Source of the DNA: JBBKXR01 sp037969585
Lineage (GTDB): Bacteria; Verrucomicrobiota; Verrucomicrobiia; Verrucomicrobiales; DEV007
DNA: 64,000 bases
Assembly (NCBI GenBank): GCA_037969585.1
Contig: JBBKXR010000223.1
Span: forward strand, 13,722-77,721
Reading direction: 5' to 3'
The notes beneath the pieces were generated by a model. The model was not told the origin of the DNA and made no database searches. It worked only from the letters and a program-made list of their open reading frames with translations. Below, one piece after another: positions 26,656-34,527 of this stretch (positions are counted from its first letter, which is position 1; the number at the start of each line of letters is the position of its first letter). Position numbers and translations under genes: made by a program.

Positions 26656-27734
26656 GGCACCTTCGATTCGGTCTCTTCGCTGGAGGCAGCTGTCATTGCA
26701 TACGGCAGTGAAAATTGATGCTGATCCCTATCCTTGACCACCTTGGTCGACTCACACAGCTCCCCCTTCAAAGGATTCCAGGTGCGCACTTCGATGCGAT
26801 TCTGCGCCGGAAGAAAACGCATCACTCGCAGGCCGTCGGCACCGTAGTCGGACAGCAGCGCGTGAACGGTGTTGCCATGAGCTCCCGTGCTTTCCAGACG
26901 CATCGCCTGAGTCCGACTTTGATCTCCCGAGCAGATCAGGAATAGGTTTTCGTGTTTTCGAAAGCACTTGTCCCACATCTGTTGCGAACTGTTGCCGCGT
27001 TCCTTGTGACATTTGGTCCAGGTCATTCGGCCCTTGGGCGCATCGAAGTAGTCGCTCCCCGTCTTCGGCTTATTCAGCGGCCCGAGGTCCATGTGGGTGG
27101 TGATGATGGCTCGCCGGTCAGCCTGTTGTTCGAGAATCGAATCCGCCCAGGCGAGAACGTTGTCCGGCGCATTGCATTCCAGATGAAGAATCACGAACTT
27201 CATACCGCCGGCCTCGAACAACTGCGCGCTGTTGGCATTGTTGCCGGAAATCTTCGTCGAACCGTCAGCATTTTCGAAACAGCCCAGATACCAATCGAAC
27301 GTCTCGAAGTGCGATCGAGGAAAGACCTCCTGAAACAAACTCGAATCGCCAGCGCTGGTCATGTCGTGGTTTCCCACGGTGATTCCATACGGGACTTTGC
27401 CGTGCAGTTTGTCCATGAGCGCGCGTGCCAGCGCCCATTGCTCGCTGTCATTTTTATCGACGATGTCGCCAACATGACTGACGAAAGCGACCCGTTGGGA
27501 GACCAGATTGGCGGCGATCCAATCCGTCCAGCCGTCGAATACCTCATTGGACAGCGGTTCGGTGCTGTCCGGAGTCATCTTGGCCTGCACACCGCGGTAG
27601 TGTTGCGTATCGGGGATCACCACGATCGAAAAGGTATCTTCCGGAGCTGGAGGGAGCTCGCCGGCCAGCGCATGACCGCACCCGGCCACGACCACCGCCA
27701 CGGTCTTTAAATAGAGCAAATGTTTGATTCCCAT
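26652..27734 (-). CDS. Secreted metallophosphoesterase
   Basis: 360 residues with a signal peptide (LLYLKTVAVVVAGCGHALAG). Calcineurin-like phosphoesterase with metal-binding motifs VIPDTQHY (Asp42, His45), SHVGDIVD and TVGNHD, and a downstream TTHMDLG. Hydrolyses phosphate esters, substrate unknown. It is the first gene of the minus-strand six-gene operon (it overlaps the next by ATGA). It is divergent from another metallophosphoesterase gene starting at 27854, so the two are likely controlled from the shared 119-base gap. Confidence 0.88.
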   Translation of the reverse strand: MGIKHLLYLKTVAVVVAGCGHALAGELPPAPEDTFSIVVIPDTQHYRGVQAKMTPDSTEPLSNEVFDGWTDWIAANLVSQRVAFVSHVGDIVDKNDSEQWALARALMDKLHGKVPYGITVGNHDMTSAGDSSLFQEVFPRSHFETFDWYLGCFENADGSTKISGNNANSAQLFEAGGMKFVILHLECNAPDNVLAWADSILEQQADRRAIITTHMDLGPLNKPKTGSDYFDAPKGRMTWTKCHKERGNSSQQMWDKCFRKHENLFLICSGDQSRTQAMRLESTGAHGNTVHALLSDYGADGLRVMRFLPAQNRIEVRTWNPLKGELCESTKVVKDRDQHQFSLPYAMTAASSEETESKVP

Positions 27735-27853
27735 TGCGGCAGGCTAGGTGGAAATCGAGGTGAACGAAATCAAGACATGCAGCGCATTCGAGCCAAACCG
27801 GTTGAGCTCTGCCACAGGAGGACGACAGTAAATGTCGCCCCCCCTTTGATTCG
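27735..27853. promoter_or_regulatory. Shared divergent control region
   Basis: 119-base gap between two divergent metallophosphoesterase genes. It must hold the promoters of the six-gene operon on the minus strand and the two-gene run on the plus strand. No clear -35/-10 pair or operator palindrome could be assigned by eye. Confidence 0.4.
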
Positions 27854-29005
27854 ATGCACACGTCCCTCAATCGTCGCAAGTTGCTCGGCAGCAGTGCCGG
27901 ACTGATCGGACTCGGTGTGCTAAAGGGCCCCGGCTCCAGTCTCGCAACTACGTCGGCCGCCCCATCTGCCAGCGGCTCAAACTGGAGCTTTTCTTTGCTC
28001 GGCGACGTGCATTTTGATCGCCTCGAGCATCACGACTTCGACTGGGTAAAGCGCGAGCAGCCGAATGACGTCCGCCAGATCGAAATTTACTCGCACATCA
28101 CCGAGCACAATCTGCCGGCATTGATGCACAACGTGAAGCGAACCATCGCCGCACACCACTGCACCTCCGTGGTTCAGCTCGGCGATCTGGTTGAGGGACT
28201 GTGCGGCAACGAAAAACTCGCCCGGCAACACTGCGCGGACGCGATCGGATTTTTCAAAGATCTCGATCTCGGCGTGCCGGTGCGCGTCACCAAAGGCAAT
28301 CACGACGTCACCGGACCCGGCTCGGTCGCAGCCTACAACGACATCGTCGTCCCCTGGGTGGCCGAAGGCCTGGACCTGGCACCGGAACCGCTCGCCGCGC
28401 ATTTTACCATCAAGCATGACCGTGACCTGTTTGTCTACTTCGACGCCTACGATTCCGCCAGCCTGGAGTGGTTTGAAAAACTCGTCAAAGACCGCGACCC
28501 GGCATCCGGCGGACGATTGTTTTTCGTCGTGCATCCACCGGTCGTTGCCTACAATGCACGCTCCGCCTGGTGTCTGTTCGGCAAGGAGCGCGACCGGGAA
28601 AAACGCCAACGCCTGTATCAACTGCTCGGCCGACACCACGCCATCGTGCTGTGCGGTCACCTGCATAAGTATGCCTTTGTCGAACGCGAGACCTCTGCAG
28701 GCAATTTCACCCAGCTCGCGGTCAGCGGTATCGCCTACCATCTCGACGACAAACCCGAAGATCTGATTTCCGGAGTCGAAAATTATGGCCCCGACCTCGT
28801 CGACTTAGAACCTGGGCACTCCCCCGAAACCGTCGCGGAACGCCGCGCCATTCTCGAGCGGGAGCGACCGTTCATTCGCCGTTACGACTACGGCAATTTC
28901 TGGGGTCACGCCGTGGTCAGAATCTCCCCCGGGAATGTTCACGCCGATATCTACCAACTTCTCGGCGAGCAGCCATGGAAAACGATTCCGCTATTACCAG
29001 CGTAA
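27854..29005 (+). CDS. Tat-exported metallophosphoesterase
   Basis: 383 residues. The N-terminus LNRRKLLGSSAGLIGLGVL is a twin-arginine signal, so it is exported folded. Calcineurin-like metal motifs are present: LLGDVHFD (Asp51, His53), QLGDLVEG, TKGNHDVTG, and VLCGHLHKYAFVE at the C-terminal end. Phosphoester or phosphodiester hydrolysis; substrate unknown. The amidohydrolase gene follows 34 bases downstream, so they are probably co-transcribed. It differs from its divergent neighbour in using Tat rather than Sec export. Confidence 0.88.
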   Translation: MHTSLNRRKLLGSSAGLIGLGVLKGPGSSLATTSAAPSASGSNWSFSLLGDVHFDRLEHHDFDWVKREQPNDVRQIEIYSHITEHNLPALMHNVKRTIAAHHCTSVVQLGDLVEGLCGNEKLARQHCADAIGFFKDLDLGVPVRVTKGNHDVTGPGSVAAYNDIVVPWVAEGLDLAPEPLAAHFTIKHDRDLFVYFDAYDSASLEWFEKLVKDRDPASGGRLFFVVHPPVVAYNARSAWCLFGKERDREKRQRLYQLLGRHHAIVLCGHLHKYAFVERETSAGNFTQLAVSGIAYHLDDKPEDLISGVENYGPDLVDLEPGHSPETVAERRAILERERPFIRRYDYGNFWGHAVVRISPGNVHADIYQLLGEQPWKTIPLLPA

Positions 29006-29039
29006 CGGAATTTGTAAGAAATACGTCACCCCTTTACCC

Positions 29040-30305
29040 ATGTTATCTCCCCTAACCGAATTCATCGAACAACTGCCCATCGTCGATGTGCATGAACATC
29101 ACATGCCCGAGACCTTTCTCGAACAGGACGTCGGCCTGCTGACCCTGTTCCGGCAAAGTTACGCGGGCTGGACTCAGGAGCGGCCCTACCCGCTGCCCTC
29201 GGAACCAGCAATGTCCGAGTTCATGGAAGCAGAAAGCGGCCAGACCACCTGGGACGACATCGCCGCCTATGTCGAAGGCAGTGGTAGCAACCAGTTCGTC
29301 CGCAATCTCGTTCACGGACTCGATGATCTCTACGAACTTGGTGGCGACGGTATCACGAGGGATAACTGGCAAGCCCTCGATAAAAGGATTCGCGATTGCC
29401 ACCGCGATGCCGACTGGCCCCACGAAGTAATGCGTCGTGCGGGCGTAACTCGAATCATCACCGATCCATTTTCGGCACCGATGCAGAACGCTGCCGAAAC
29501 CCTCGGCAGTCACTATCAATCGGTGCTGCGCATCAATGCGCTGGCGCTGGGATGGCAACCCGACAAGCCCGATCACAACGGCAACTGTGCGGCGGACATT
29601 GCCAAAGCCGTCAACCATCCCTGTGATTCCTTCGATGACTATTGCGGCTTGCTCAAAGTGCTCGTCGATACCTTGGCGGAGCGAAATCAGGTCGCCCTGA
29701 AGAACGCCCTGGCCTACGATCGGGACATTCAGTTCGATCCGCCCAACGAAAGCCTGGCGCGCGACGCGTGGCGAAATGCCGACGCCAGCGACGAAGCCAA
29801 AAAGGCCTTCGGTGATTTTGTCGTCGATCGCCTGTGCGGGCTGGCAGGCGAACGCAACATCCCGGTGCAGATGCACCTCGGCTCGGCCATCATTCAGTAT
29901 TCGCACCCAATGAAAGCGCAGGGACTCATCGAGCGCCATCCGAAAACCCGCTTCCTGCTCATGCACCTCGCCTACCCTTGGAGCACCGATCTGCTCGGCA
30001 TGGCGTTTGTACATCGCAACATCTGGCTCGATCTGACTTGGTCGTTCCTACTCAGCGGCAGCCATTTCAAACGGGCATTCCACGAAGCCATCGAAATTCT
30101 GCCCGACGAAACTCGCATGATGTTCGGGGGCGACAACTGGCACGCCGAAGAAAGCTACAGCACCTTCCGAAGCGCACGAAAACTCATCGCCGAAGTGCTC
30201 GAGGAGAAGGTCGCCTCAGGGTATTTCCAAGAAGCTGACGCGCGACGGTTAGCAGAGAAAATTTTCCACCGCAACGCCGGCGCATTCTTCGGACTCGGTG
30301 AATAA
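29040..30305 (+). CDS. Amidohydrolase-family (TIM-barrel) protein
   Basis: 421 residues from the ATG at 29040 (MLSPLTEFIEQLPIVDVHEH). A longer frame from 28935 overlaps the upstream gene and is unlikely. The HxH metal pair is His18 and His20 in VDVHEHH. Further conserved points are VQMHLGSA, FLLMHLAYP and MMFGGDNWH near the C-terminus. The fold and motifs fit the uronate-isomerase/amidohydrolase group, hydrolysing or isomerising C-N, C-C or sugar-acid bonds. No signal peptide. The specific reaction is not identifiable; uronate-type chemistry would suit the neighbouring aldolase and oxidoreductase. Confidence 0.82.
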   Translation: MLSPLTEFIEQLPIVDVHEHHMPETFLEQDVGLLTLFRQSYAGWTQERPYPLPSEPAMSEFMEAESGQTTWDDIAAYVEGSGSNQFVRNLVHGLDDLYELGGDGITRDNWQALDKRIRDCHRDADWPHEVMRRAGVTRIITDPFSAPMQNAAETLGSHYQSVLRINALALGWQPDKPDHNGNCAADIAKAVNHPCDSFDDYCGLLKVLVDTLAERNQVALKNALAYDRDIQFDPPNESLARDAWRNADASDEAKKAFGDFVVDRLCGLAGERNIPVQMHLGSAIIQYSHPMKAQGLIERHPKTRFLLMHLAYPWSTDLLGMAFVHRNIWLDLTWSFLLSGSHFKRAFHEAIEILPDETRMMFGGDNWHAEESYSTFRSARKLIAEVLEEKVASGYFQEADARRLAEKIFHRNAGAFFGLGE

Positions 30306-30525
30306 TAGCATCCGAAGTAACTCATTGGCAGAAAGCCAAAATGCCCATTGGACTGCTGCAGCCATCTGCCGCTTTGGTCGTCGCAGCACGGCTTCGCGAC
30401 CACCTGTGGACGAGCCTGCAATAAACTCGAAGTTACAACAAAAACGGTAAGGTAGACAATTTTCCAGCCACCGAAAGCGGGCTGCAACGCAGTCCAGGCC
30501 CCCCGCTCCAAGAAGGCCGCGCGAG
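30306..30525. other. 220-bp gap between convergent genes
   Basis: No gene. Around 30345-30420 there is a GC-rich imperfect palindrome (ggtcgtcgcagcacggcttc with gcgaccacctgtggacgag). It ends in the same tggacgag sequence seen in the dispersed element, so it may be a decayed copy or a terminator. Nothing else recognised. Confidence 0.35.
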
Positions 30526-31281
30526 CTACTTCGCGTTGCGCGCTTTCAACACATCCTCGATCACCCGCGCGACCTCTTTTCCAAGTAAGGCCGATCCAGC
30601 GGACGTGAAATGAACATCGCGCTCGTTCTGATAGTCATCGAGATTAGGTTCAATGAACGTCCAAAGATCGTCGACGGCGATACCTGCTTCTTTCATCACT
30701 TTAGCGGCGATCTCATTGTAAACCGCCGAATCACCCGGCTTCCATATGCCGGTCGACGAGTCGGGAATAGGAGTCGTAGTCGCCCACACCAAGGTTGCGC
30801 CGCTGGCCTGCAACTTGGCAACCAACTCACGCAGATTATCTTCGTATTGCTCCGGAGAATTGCGACGAAAGGCACTCTCAGTGGTGTGCGGCACCCGATC
30901 TTGCTTAGCGGTACTGCCGAGGTAATGCATGACATCGTGCAGCCCCCAGTTGAAATGAATCACGTCCCATTTGCCCTCACCCAACCACGTATCGAGATAC
31001 TTGAGACCGCTGTCGGTCGGGCCGCAATTGGCCTTGGGCCGATGCACGTTCGCCTTACCTTCCAGCGCACTCCGAACCGTCAAGGTGTAGCCCATCGAAA
31101 TAGAGTCACCTATCAGCAACACCCGAGGCAGGCCAGCGACATCCTCAACCTCGGCATACGATGGGTGCGGCACCTTCTTTTCCACGGCCGGTGTCGACTT
31201 AATGTCGGCAGTTGGCGCGCTTTGAGCACTCGCCGAGAGCCCTGACGCAAACAGCACGATTGAAAAAAGAAGGGTCTTCAT
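30526..31281 (-). CDS. Secreted SGNH/GDSL hydrolase
   Basis: 251 residues with a signal peptide (LLFSIVLFASGLSASAQ). SGNH esterase motifs: block I LLIGDSISMGY with Ser60, block III-like HFNWGLHDVMH, and the Asp-His pair in DVHFTSAGSALLG near residue 226. Family members remove acyl groups from sugars, lipids or peptides. It stands alone on the minus strand, with a divergent cytochrome-LRR gene about 175 bases away. The substrate is unknown; deacetylation of polysaccharides would suit the surroundings. Confidence 0.87.
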   Translation of the reverse strand: MKTLLFSIVLFASGLSASAQSAPTADIKSTPAVEKKVPHPSYAEVEDVAGLPRVLLIGDSISMGYTLTVRSALEGKANVHRPKANCGPTDSGLKYLDTWLGEGKWDVIHFNWGLHDVMHYLGSTAKQDRVPHTTESAFRRNSPEQYEDNLRELVAKLQASGATLVWATTTPIPDSSTGIWKPGDSAVYNEIAAKVMKEAGIAVDDLWTFIEPNLDDYQNERDVHFTSAGSALLGKEVARVIEDVLKARNAK

Positions 31282-31456
31282 AAGGCGCTTTTCCTAGCGG
31301 AGCGAGCCTCACAAGGCAAGGTCCCTGAAAGAGTTTCCCGGCAACTCTGACCCGCAAACCCCTTCCCGCCATCGCGCCAAGGGTTTCCCTTGCTTCAATT
31401 GGTGCATCCCGGCATAATCGTTTCCCATAATTGTCAGAGTTTTTTCAAGCAAAGCC

Positions 31457-32956
31457 ATGAAGCGTTCACCTGCCCGATTCGCCCCAAGCACCCGCATTTT
31501 AGGCGGACTCCTTTCTCTCAGCGCCCTTGCCGTCTGTGCGACCACGCAAGCGGCCGATAAGGACCCGATCCTTTACAAAGACATCATCGCCCCGGTCCTC
31601 GCCGCCAAATGCACGGGTTGCCACGGCGAAGACAAGCAGAAGGGCAAACTGCGTCTCGACAGTCTGGAACACATTCTGCAAGGCAGCGACGGCGAAAACG
31701 TCGTCCCCGGCGATCCGGTGAAATCATTGATGACCTTTCGGGTCACCTTGCCAAAGGACGACGACGATGTCATGCCGCCCGAAGACGAGCAGCAACTGAC
31801 CGCCAACGAAATCAAAGCGATCGAATTCTGGGTGAAAAGTGGCGCCAAGGGCGACATGACCCTGACCGCAGCAAAAGCCGATGCTGCCACCTTGGTAGCG
31901 ATCAACGATGTATTCGCCAATCTCCCGGTGGCCGACAAGAAGGACGACAAGCCGAAGGTTGATCCCAAAGTTATCGCCGCCCGTAAGAAGGTCGCCGACG
32001 AAGTTATCGGCCGCGTCGAAGAAGCCGGCGCCACGCTGATGCCGATTGCTCAAGACACCCCCGAGCTGCGATTTTCCGCACTCAACGTCGCCAAGGACTT
32101 CAAAGACGACCAACTCGCCGTGCTCACCCCGGCAGCCGATCAGATCCTGTGGATGGATCTTGCTCGCACGCAGGTAACCGACAAGGGCCTCGCGGCACTG
32201 GTCCCGATGAAGGGGCTGACACGACTGCACCTTGAAAACACCAAGATCACCGATGCCGGTCTCGCCCATCTCGCAGGATTGACCAATCTTGAATACATCA
32301 ATCTTTATGGAACCCAGGTCACCGACGCCGGCCTCGCCACCTTGGCGAAACTGCCGAATCTCCAGAAGCTGTTCGTTTGGCAGTCGAAAGTCACCGACAA
32401 AGGCGTCGAAGCACTCGCCGCTAAACTGCCTAAGGCTGAGATCAACAACGGCTGGAAAGCCGACACTAAAACCGTCGAAGTTGCTGCTGCCACTCCGGTA
32501 GCCAAACCGGCTCCGGCAAAACCAGCTGCGCCTGCTCCCGCGAAATCTGCCCCGAAACCGACGGTGCCACCGACGCCTGCTAAGCCTGCGCCAACAGTTC
32601 CGCCTGCTCCTGCCAAACCTGCAGCTCCGGCAAATCCTGAATTAGCAAAAGCCATTGCCGAAGCCGAGAAGGCCGCCGCCGCCGCTAAAAAAGCTGCCGC
32701 CGACGCTTCCACAAATGCAAAGAAAGCTCAGGATGCTTCTAACCAGACACAAAAAGTGCTCGATGAACTTCGCAAGTCTGCCGCATCTGCACCAACTCCT
32801 AAACCGGCAGCAACTCCAGCACCTGCACCAACTCCTAAACCGGCAGCAACTCCTACACCTACAGCAACCCCTAAACCGGCAGCAGCTCCAGCGCCTACAC
32901 CAACTCCCAAACCGGCAGCAACACCAGCACCGGCTCCGGCAGCTGCAAAAAAATAG
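31457..32956 (+). CDS. Secreted cytochrome c-LRR protein with Pro/Ala repeat tail
   Basis: 499 residues. A signal peptide (about 12-32, ending TTQAA) leads to a planctomycete-type cytochrome c domain with one heme motif KCTGCHGED (Cys52, Cys55, His56) and MPPEDEQQL. Leucine-rich repeats (about 235-330, HLENTKITDAGLAHLAGL type) follow. A Lys/Ala-rich helix and a Pro/Ala tail built of four 12-residue repeats end in two lysines. Predicted to sit in the periplasm or on the cell surface. Electron transfer is likely; the LRRs should bind a partner. Followed by a 12-bp-stem hairpin. The LRR and tail are probably added modules. Confidence 0.88.
   Translation: MKRSPARFAPSTRILGGLLSLSALAVCATTQAADKDPILYKDIIAPVLAAKCTGCHGEDKQKGKLRLDSLEHILQGSDGENVVPGDPVKSLMTFRVTLPKDDDDVMPPEDEQQLTANEIKAIEFWVKSGAKGDMTLTAAKADAATLVAINDVFANLPVADKKDDKPKVDPKVIAARKKVADEVIGRVEEAGATLMPIAQDTPELRFSALNVAKDFKDDQLAVLTPAADQILWMDLARTQVTDKGLAALVPMKGLTRLHLENTKITDAGLAHLAGLTNLEYINLYGTQVTDAGLATLAKLPNLQKLFVWQSKVTDKGVEALAAKLPKAEINNGWKADTKTVEVAAATPVAKPAPAKPAAPAPAKSAPKPTVPPTPAKPAPTVPPAPAKPAAPANPELAKAIAEAEKAAAAAKKAAADASTNAKKAQDASNQTQKVLDELRKSAASAPTPKPAATPAPAPTPKPAATPTPTATPKPAAAPAPTPTPKPAATPAPAPAAAKK
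32795..32938 (+). repeat. 36-bp coding minisatellite, four copies
   Basis: Four tandem 36-base units inside the cytochrome c-LRR gene, each encoding TPKPAATPAPAP or a close variant. The array accounts for almost all of the tail before the terminal AAAKK. Slippage would change tail length by 12 residues without a frameshift. Confidence 0.95.
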
Positions 32957-32983
32957 CGCCGCCGCCCGCATTTTCTCTACCGC

Positions 32984-33014
32984 AAGAACGCCAGCCTGCA
33001 AAGCTGGCGTTCTT
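32984..33014 (+). terminator. Strong hairpin after the cytochrome c-LRR gene
   Basis: Perfect 12-bp stem aagaacgccagc / gctggcgttctt with a 7-base loop, 27 bases after the stop codon. It lacks a long T-run, so it may be a terminator, an mRNA end structure, or a palindromic intergenic repeat. Confidence 0.55.
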
Positions 33015-33114
33015 CACTTCCACGCCCGACACTCTCCCAAGCACGAACGCCCGATAACTTTCGCCTGCTCAATTCCAGCTACTTGCTCCCAGCTCCAAAC
33101 TTCTTCCTCAATCC

Positions 33115-34437
33115 ATGAAACGCCGAAACTTCATCAAAGCCGCCGCTGCCACCACCGTCCTCGCCGCCCCGGCGATCGTGCGCGGTCAGAATCTCAATTC
33201 CAAAGTGCAGACCGCCGGCATCGGCGCCGACGGCAAAGGCTGGTCCGACATCAGTGCGATGGCACTGCACGATGGCGTGCAAATGATCGCCTTCGCCGAC
33301 GTCGATCTATCGCGCACCGCCAAGGTGCAGCGCCTCAATCCCGAAGCTCCGCTGCACCAGGATTTTCGCGAAATGCTGCACGACATGGGCGACAAGATCG
33401 ATGCCTGCACCGTGTCGACGCCCGACCACATGCACGCCTACATCGGCATCAACGCCATGCTCGCCGGCAAGCACGTTTACGTTCAAAAGCCTCTCGCCCA
33501 CAACGTCTGGGAAGCACGCCAGATGCAGTTGCTTGCGCAACGCAAAGGTCTGATCACCCGTCTCGGCAATCAGATCCATTCTCACAAATTTTACCGCACC
33601 GGCACTCGCCTGATCAAAGACGGTGCCATCGGCAAAGTCAAAGAAGTGCACTCCTGGTGTGGATCCACCGGCCACGGCCACTCAGGCTACATCGATCGGC
33701 CGAAAAAAGAAGCCGAGGTTCCCGCCACTCTCGATTGGGATCTCTGGGTCGGGGTCGCGCCGATGCGTCCGCCGGCAGCAGCGGGCGTCTACGCACCGTT
33801 CGCATGGCGCGACTGGCAGGATTTCGGTTCTGGCGCGCTCGGCGACTTCGGCTGTCACATTTTCGACCCCGTGTTCACCGCCCTCAACATCACCGGGGCG
33901 CCCAAGACCGTTCACAATCAACACACCGGCATGAACGACGAAGTTTGGCCTGCCCAGCAGACTTTGAAATACGTCTTCCCCGGCACCGAACACACCGCCA
34001 AAGACACCATCAACATCTCCTGGTATGACGGCGGCCGTCTTCCTTCGATCAGTGCTAAAATGATCGACGGCAATGCACTGCCACGTTCCGGATCGATCTT
34101 CATCGGTGAAAAAGGCAATCTGGTTCAGCCACACGTCGGCGCGCCCCAACTCTACCCCGCCGCCACCTACGCTGACTACAAATACGAAGAAGCCGACGAC
34201 CAGAACCACTACCACGGCTGGATCGACGGCATCATCAGCGGCGAACAGCCCAGCGATGGCTTCGACTACGGCGGCCCGCTCACCGAAGCCGTCCAACTCG
34301 GCAATATCGCCGCGCGTTTCCCTGGTCAATCCCTGGAATGGGACGCCGAGGCCCTCAAGATTACCAACATTGAGGAGGCCAACAAATATCTGACCCGCGA
34401 TTATCGCAAAGGCTGGGAAATCGAGCCCGTCGTCTAA
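33115..34437 (+). CDS. Gfo/Idh/MocA-family oxidoreductase with twin-arginine signal
   Basis: 440 residues. The leader MKRRNFIKAAAATTVLAAP is a Tat signal, so the protein is exported folded with its cofactor. The catalytic lysine region is VQKPLAHNVWEA and the C-terminal domain includes WRDWQDFGSGALGDFGCH. Close paralogue of the cytoplasmic enzyme at 17484-18743, differing chiefly in the signal and in details of the active-site loop. Exported members of the family with tightly bound NAD(P) are known to act on glycans. It lies between the cytochrome-LRR gene and the beta-propeller gene, within the long plus-strand run. Confidence 0.9.
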   Translation: MKRRNFIKAAAATTVLAAPAIVRGQNLNSKVQTAGIGADGKGWSDISAMALHDGVQMIAFADVDLSRTAKVQRLNPEAPLHQDFREMLHDMGDKIDACTVSTPDHMHAYIGINAMLAGKHVYVQKPLAHNVWEARQMQLLAQRKGLITRLGNQIHSHKFYRTGTRLIKDGAIGKVKEVHSWCGSTGHGHSGYIDRPKKEAEVPATLDWDLWVGVAPMRPPAAAGVYAPFAWRDWQDFGSGALGDFGCHIFDPVFTALNITGAPKTVHNQHTGMNDEVWPAQQTLKYVFPGTEHTAKDTINISWYDGGRLPSISAKMIDGNALPRSGSIFIGEKGNLVQPHVGAPQLYPAATYADYKYEEADDQNHYHGWIDGIISGEQPSDGFDYGGPLTEAVQLGNIAARFPGQSLEWDAEALKITNIEEANKYLTRDYRKGWEIEPVV

Positions 34438-34438
34438 C

Positions 34439-34514
34439 GTGGGGCAGAATTGAATTCTGCCTCAGTGGACAAAATTGTGATACCGGCGTGCCGCCGGTTT
34501 GAGCTGGACGATCC
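34439..34514 (+). repeat. Dispersed intergenic palindromic element, copy C
   Basis: Starts gtggggcagaattgaattct at 34439. It contains a 9-bp-arm palindrome ggcagaatt/aattctgcc at 34443-34461, continues cagtggacaaaattgtgata and ends gagctggacgatc. The first part is the reverse complement of the module in copies B and D; the second matches copies A and B. Confidence 0.7.
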
Positions 34515-34527
34515 AGCCCCCATTAGC

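Noticed and set aside
32795..32938. Tandem repeats considered as a CRISPR array
   Set aside because: Units abut without spacers and are in frame, coding for TPKPAATPAPAP; it is a coding minisatellite.
32984..33014. Firm call of a Rho-independent terminator
   Set aside because: The stem is strong but no T-run follows, so it is listed at moderate confidence only.
32655..34028. 457-residue frame overlapping the cytochrome-LRR end and the Tat Gfo/Idh gene
   Set aside because: Out-of-frame shadow; composition dominated by Arg, Gln, His and Ser, and it spans a hairpin and two real genes.
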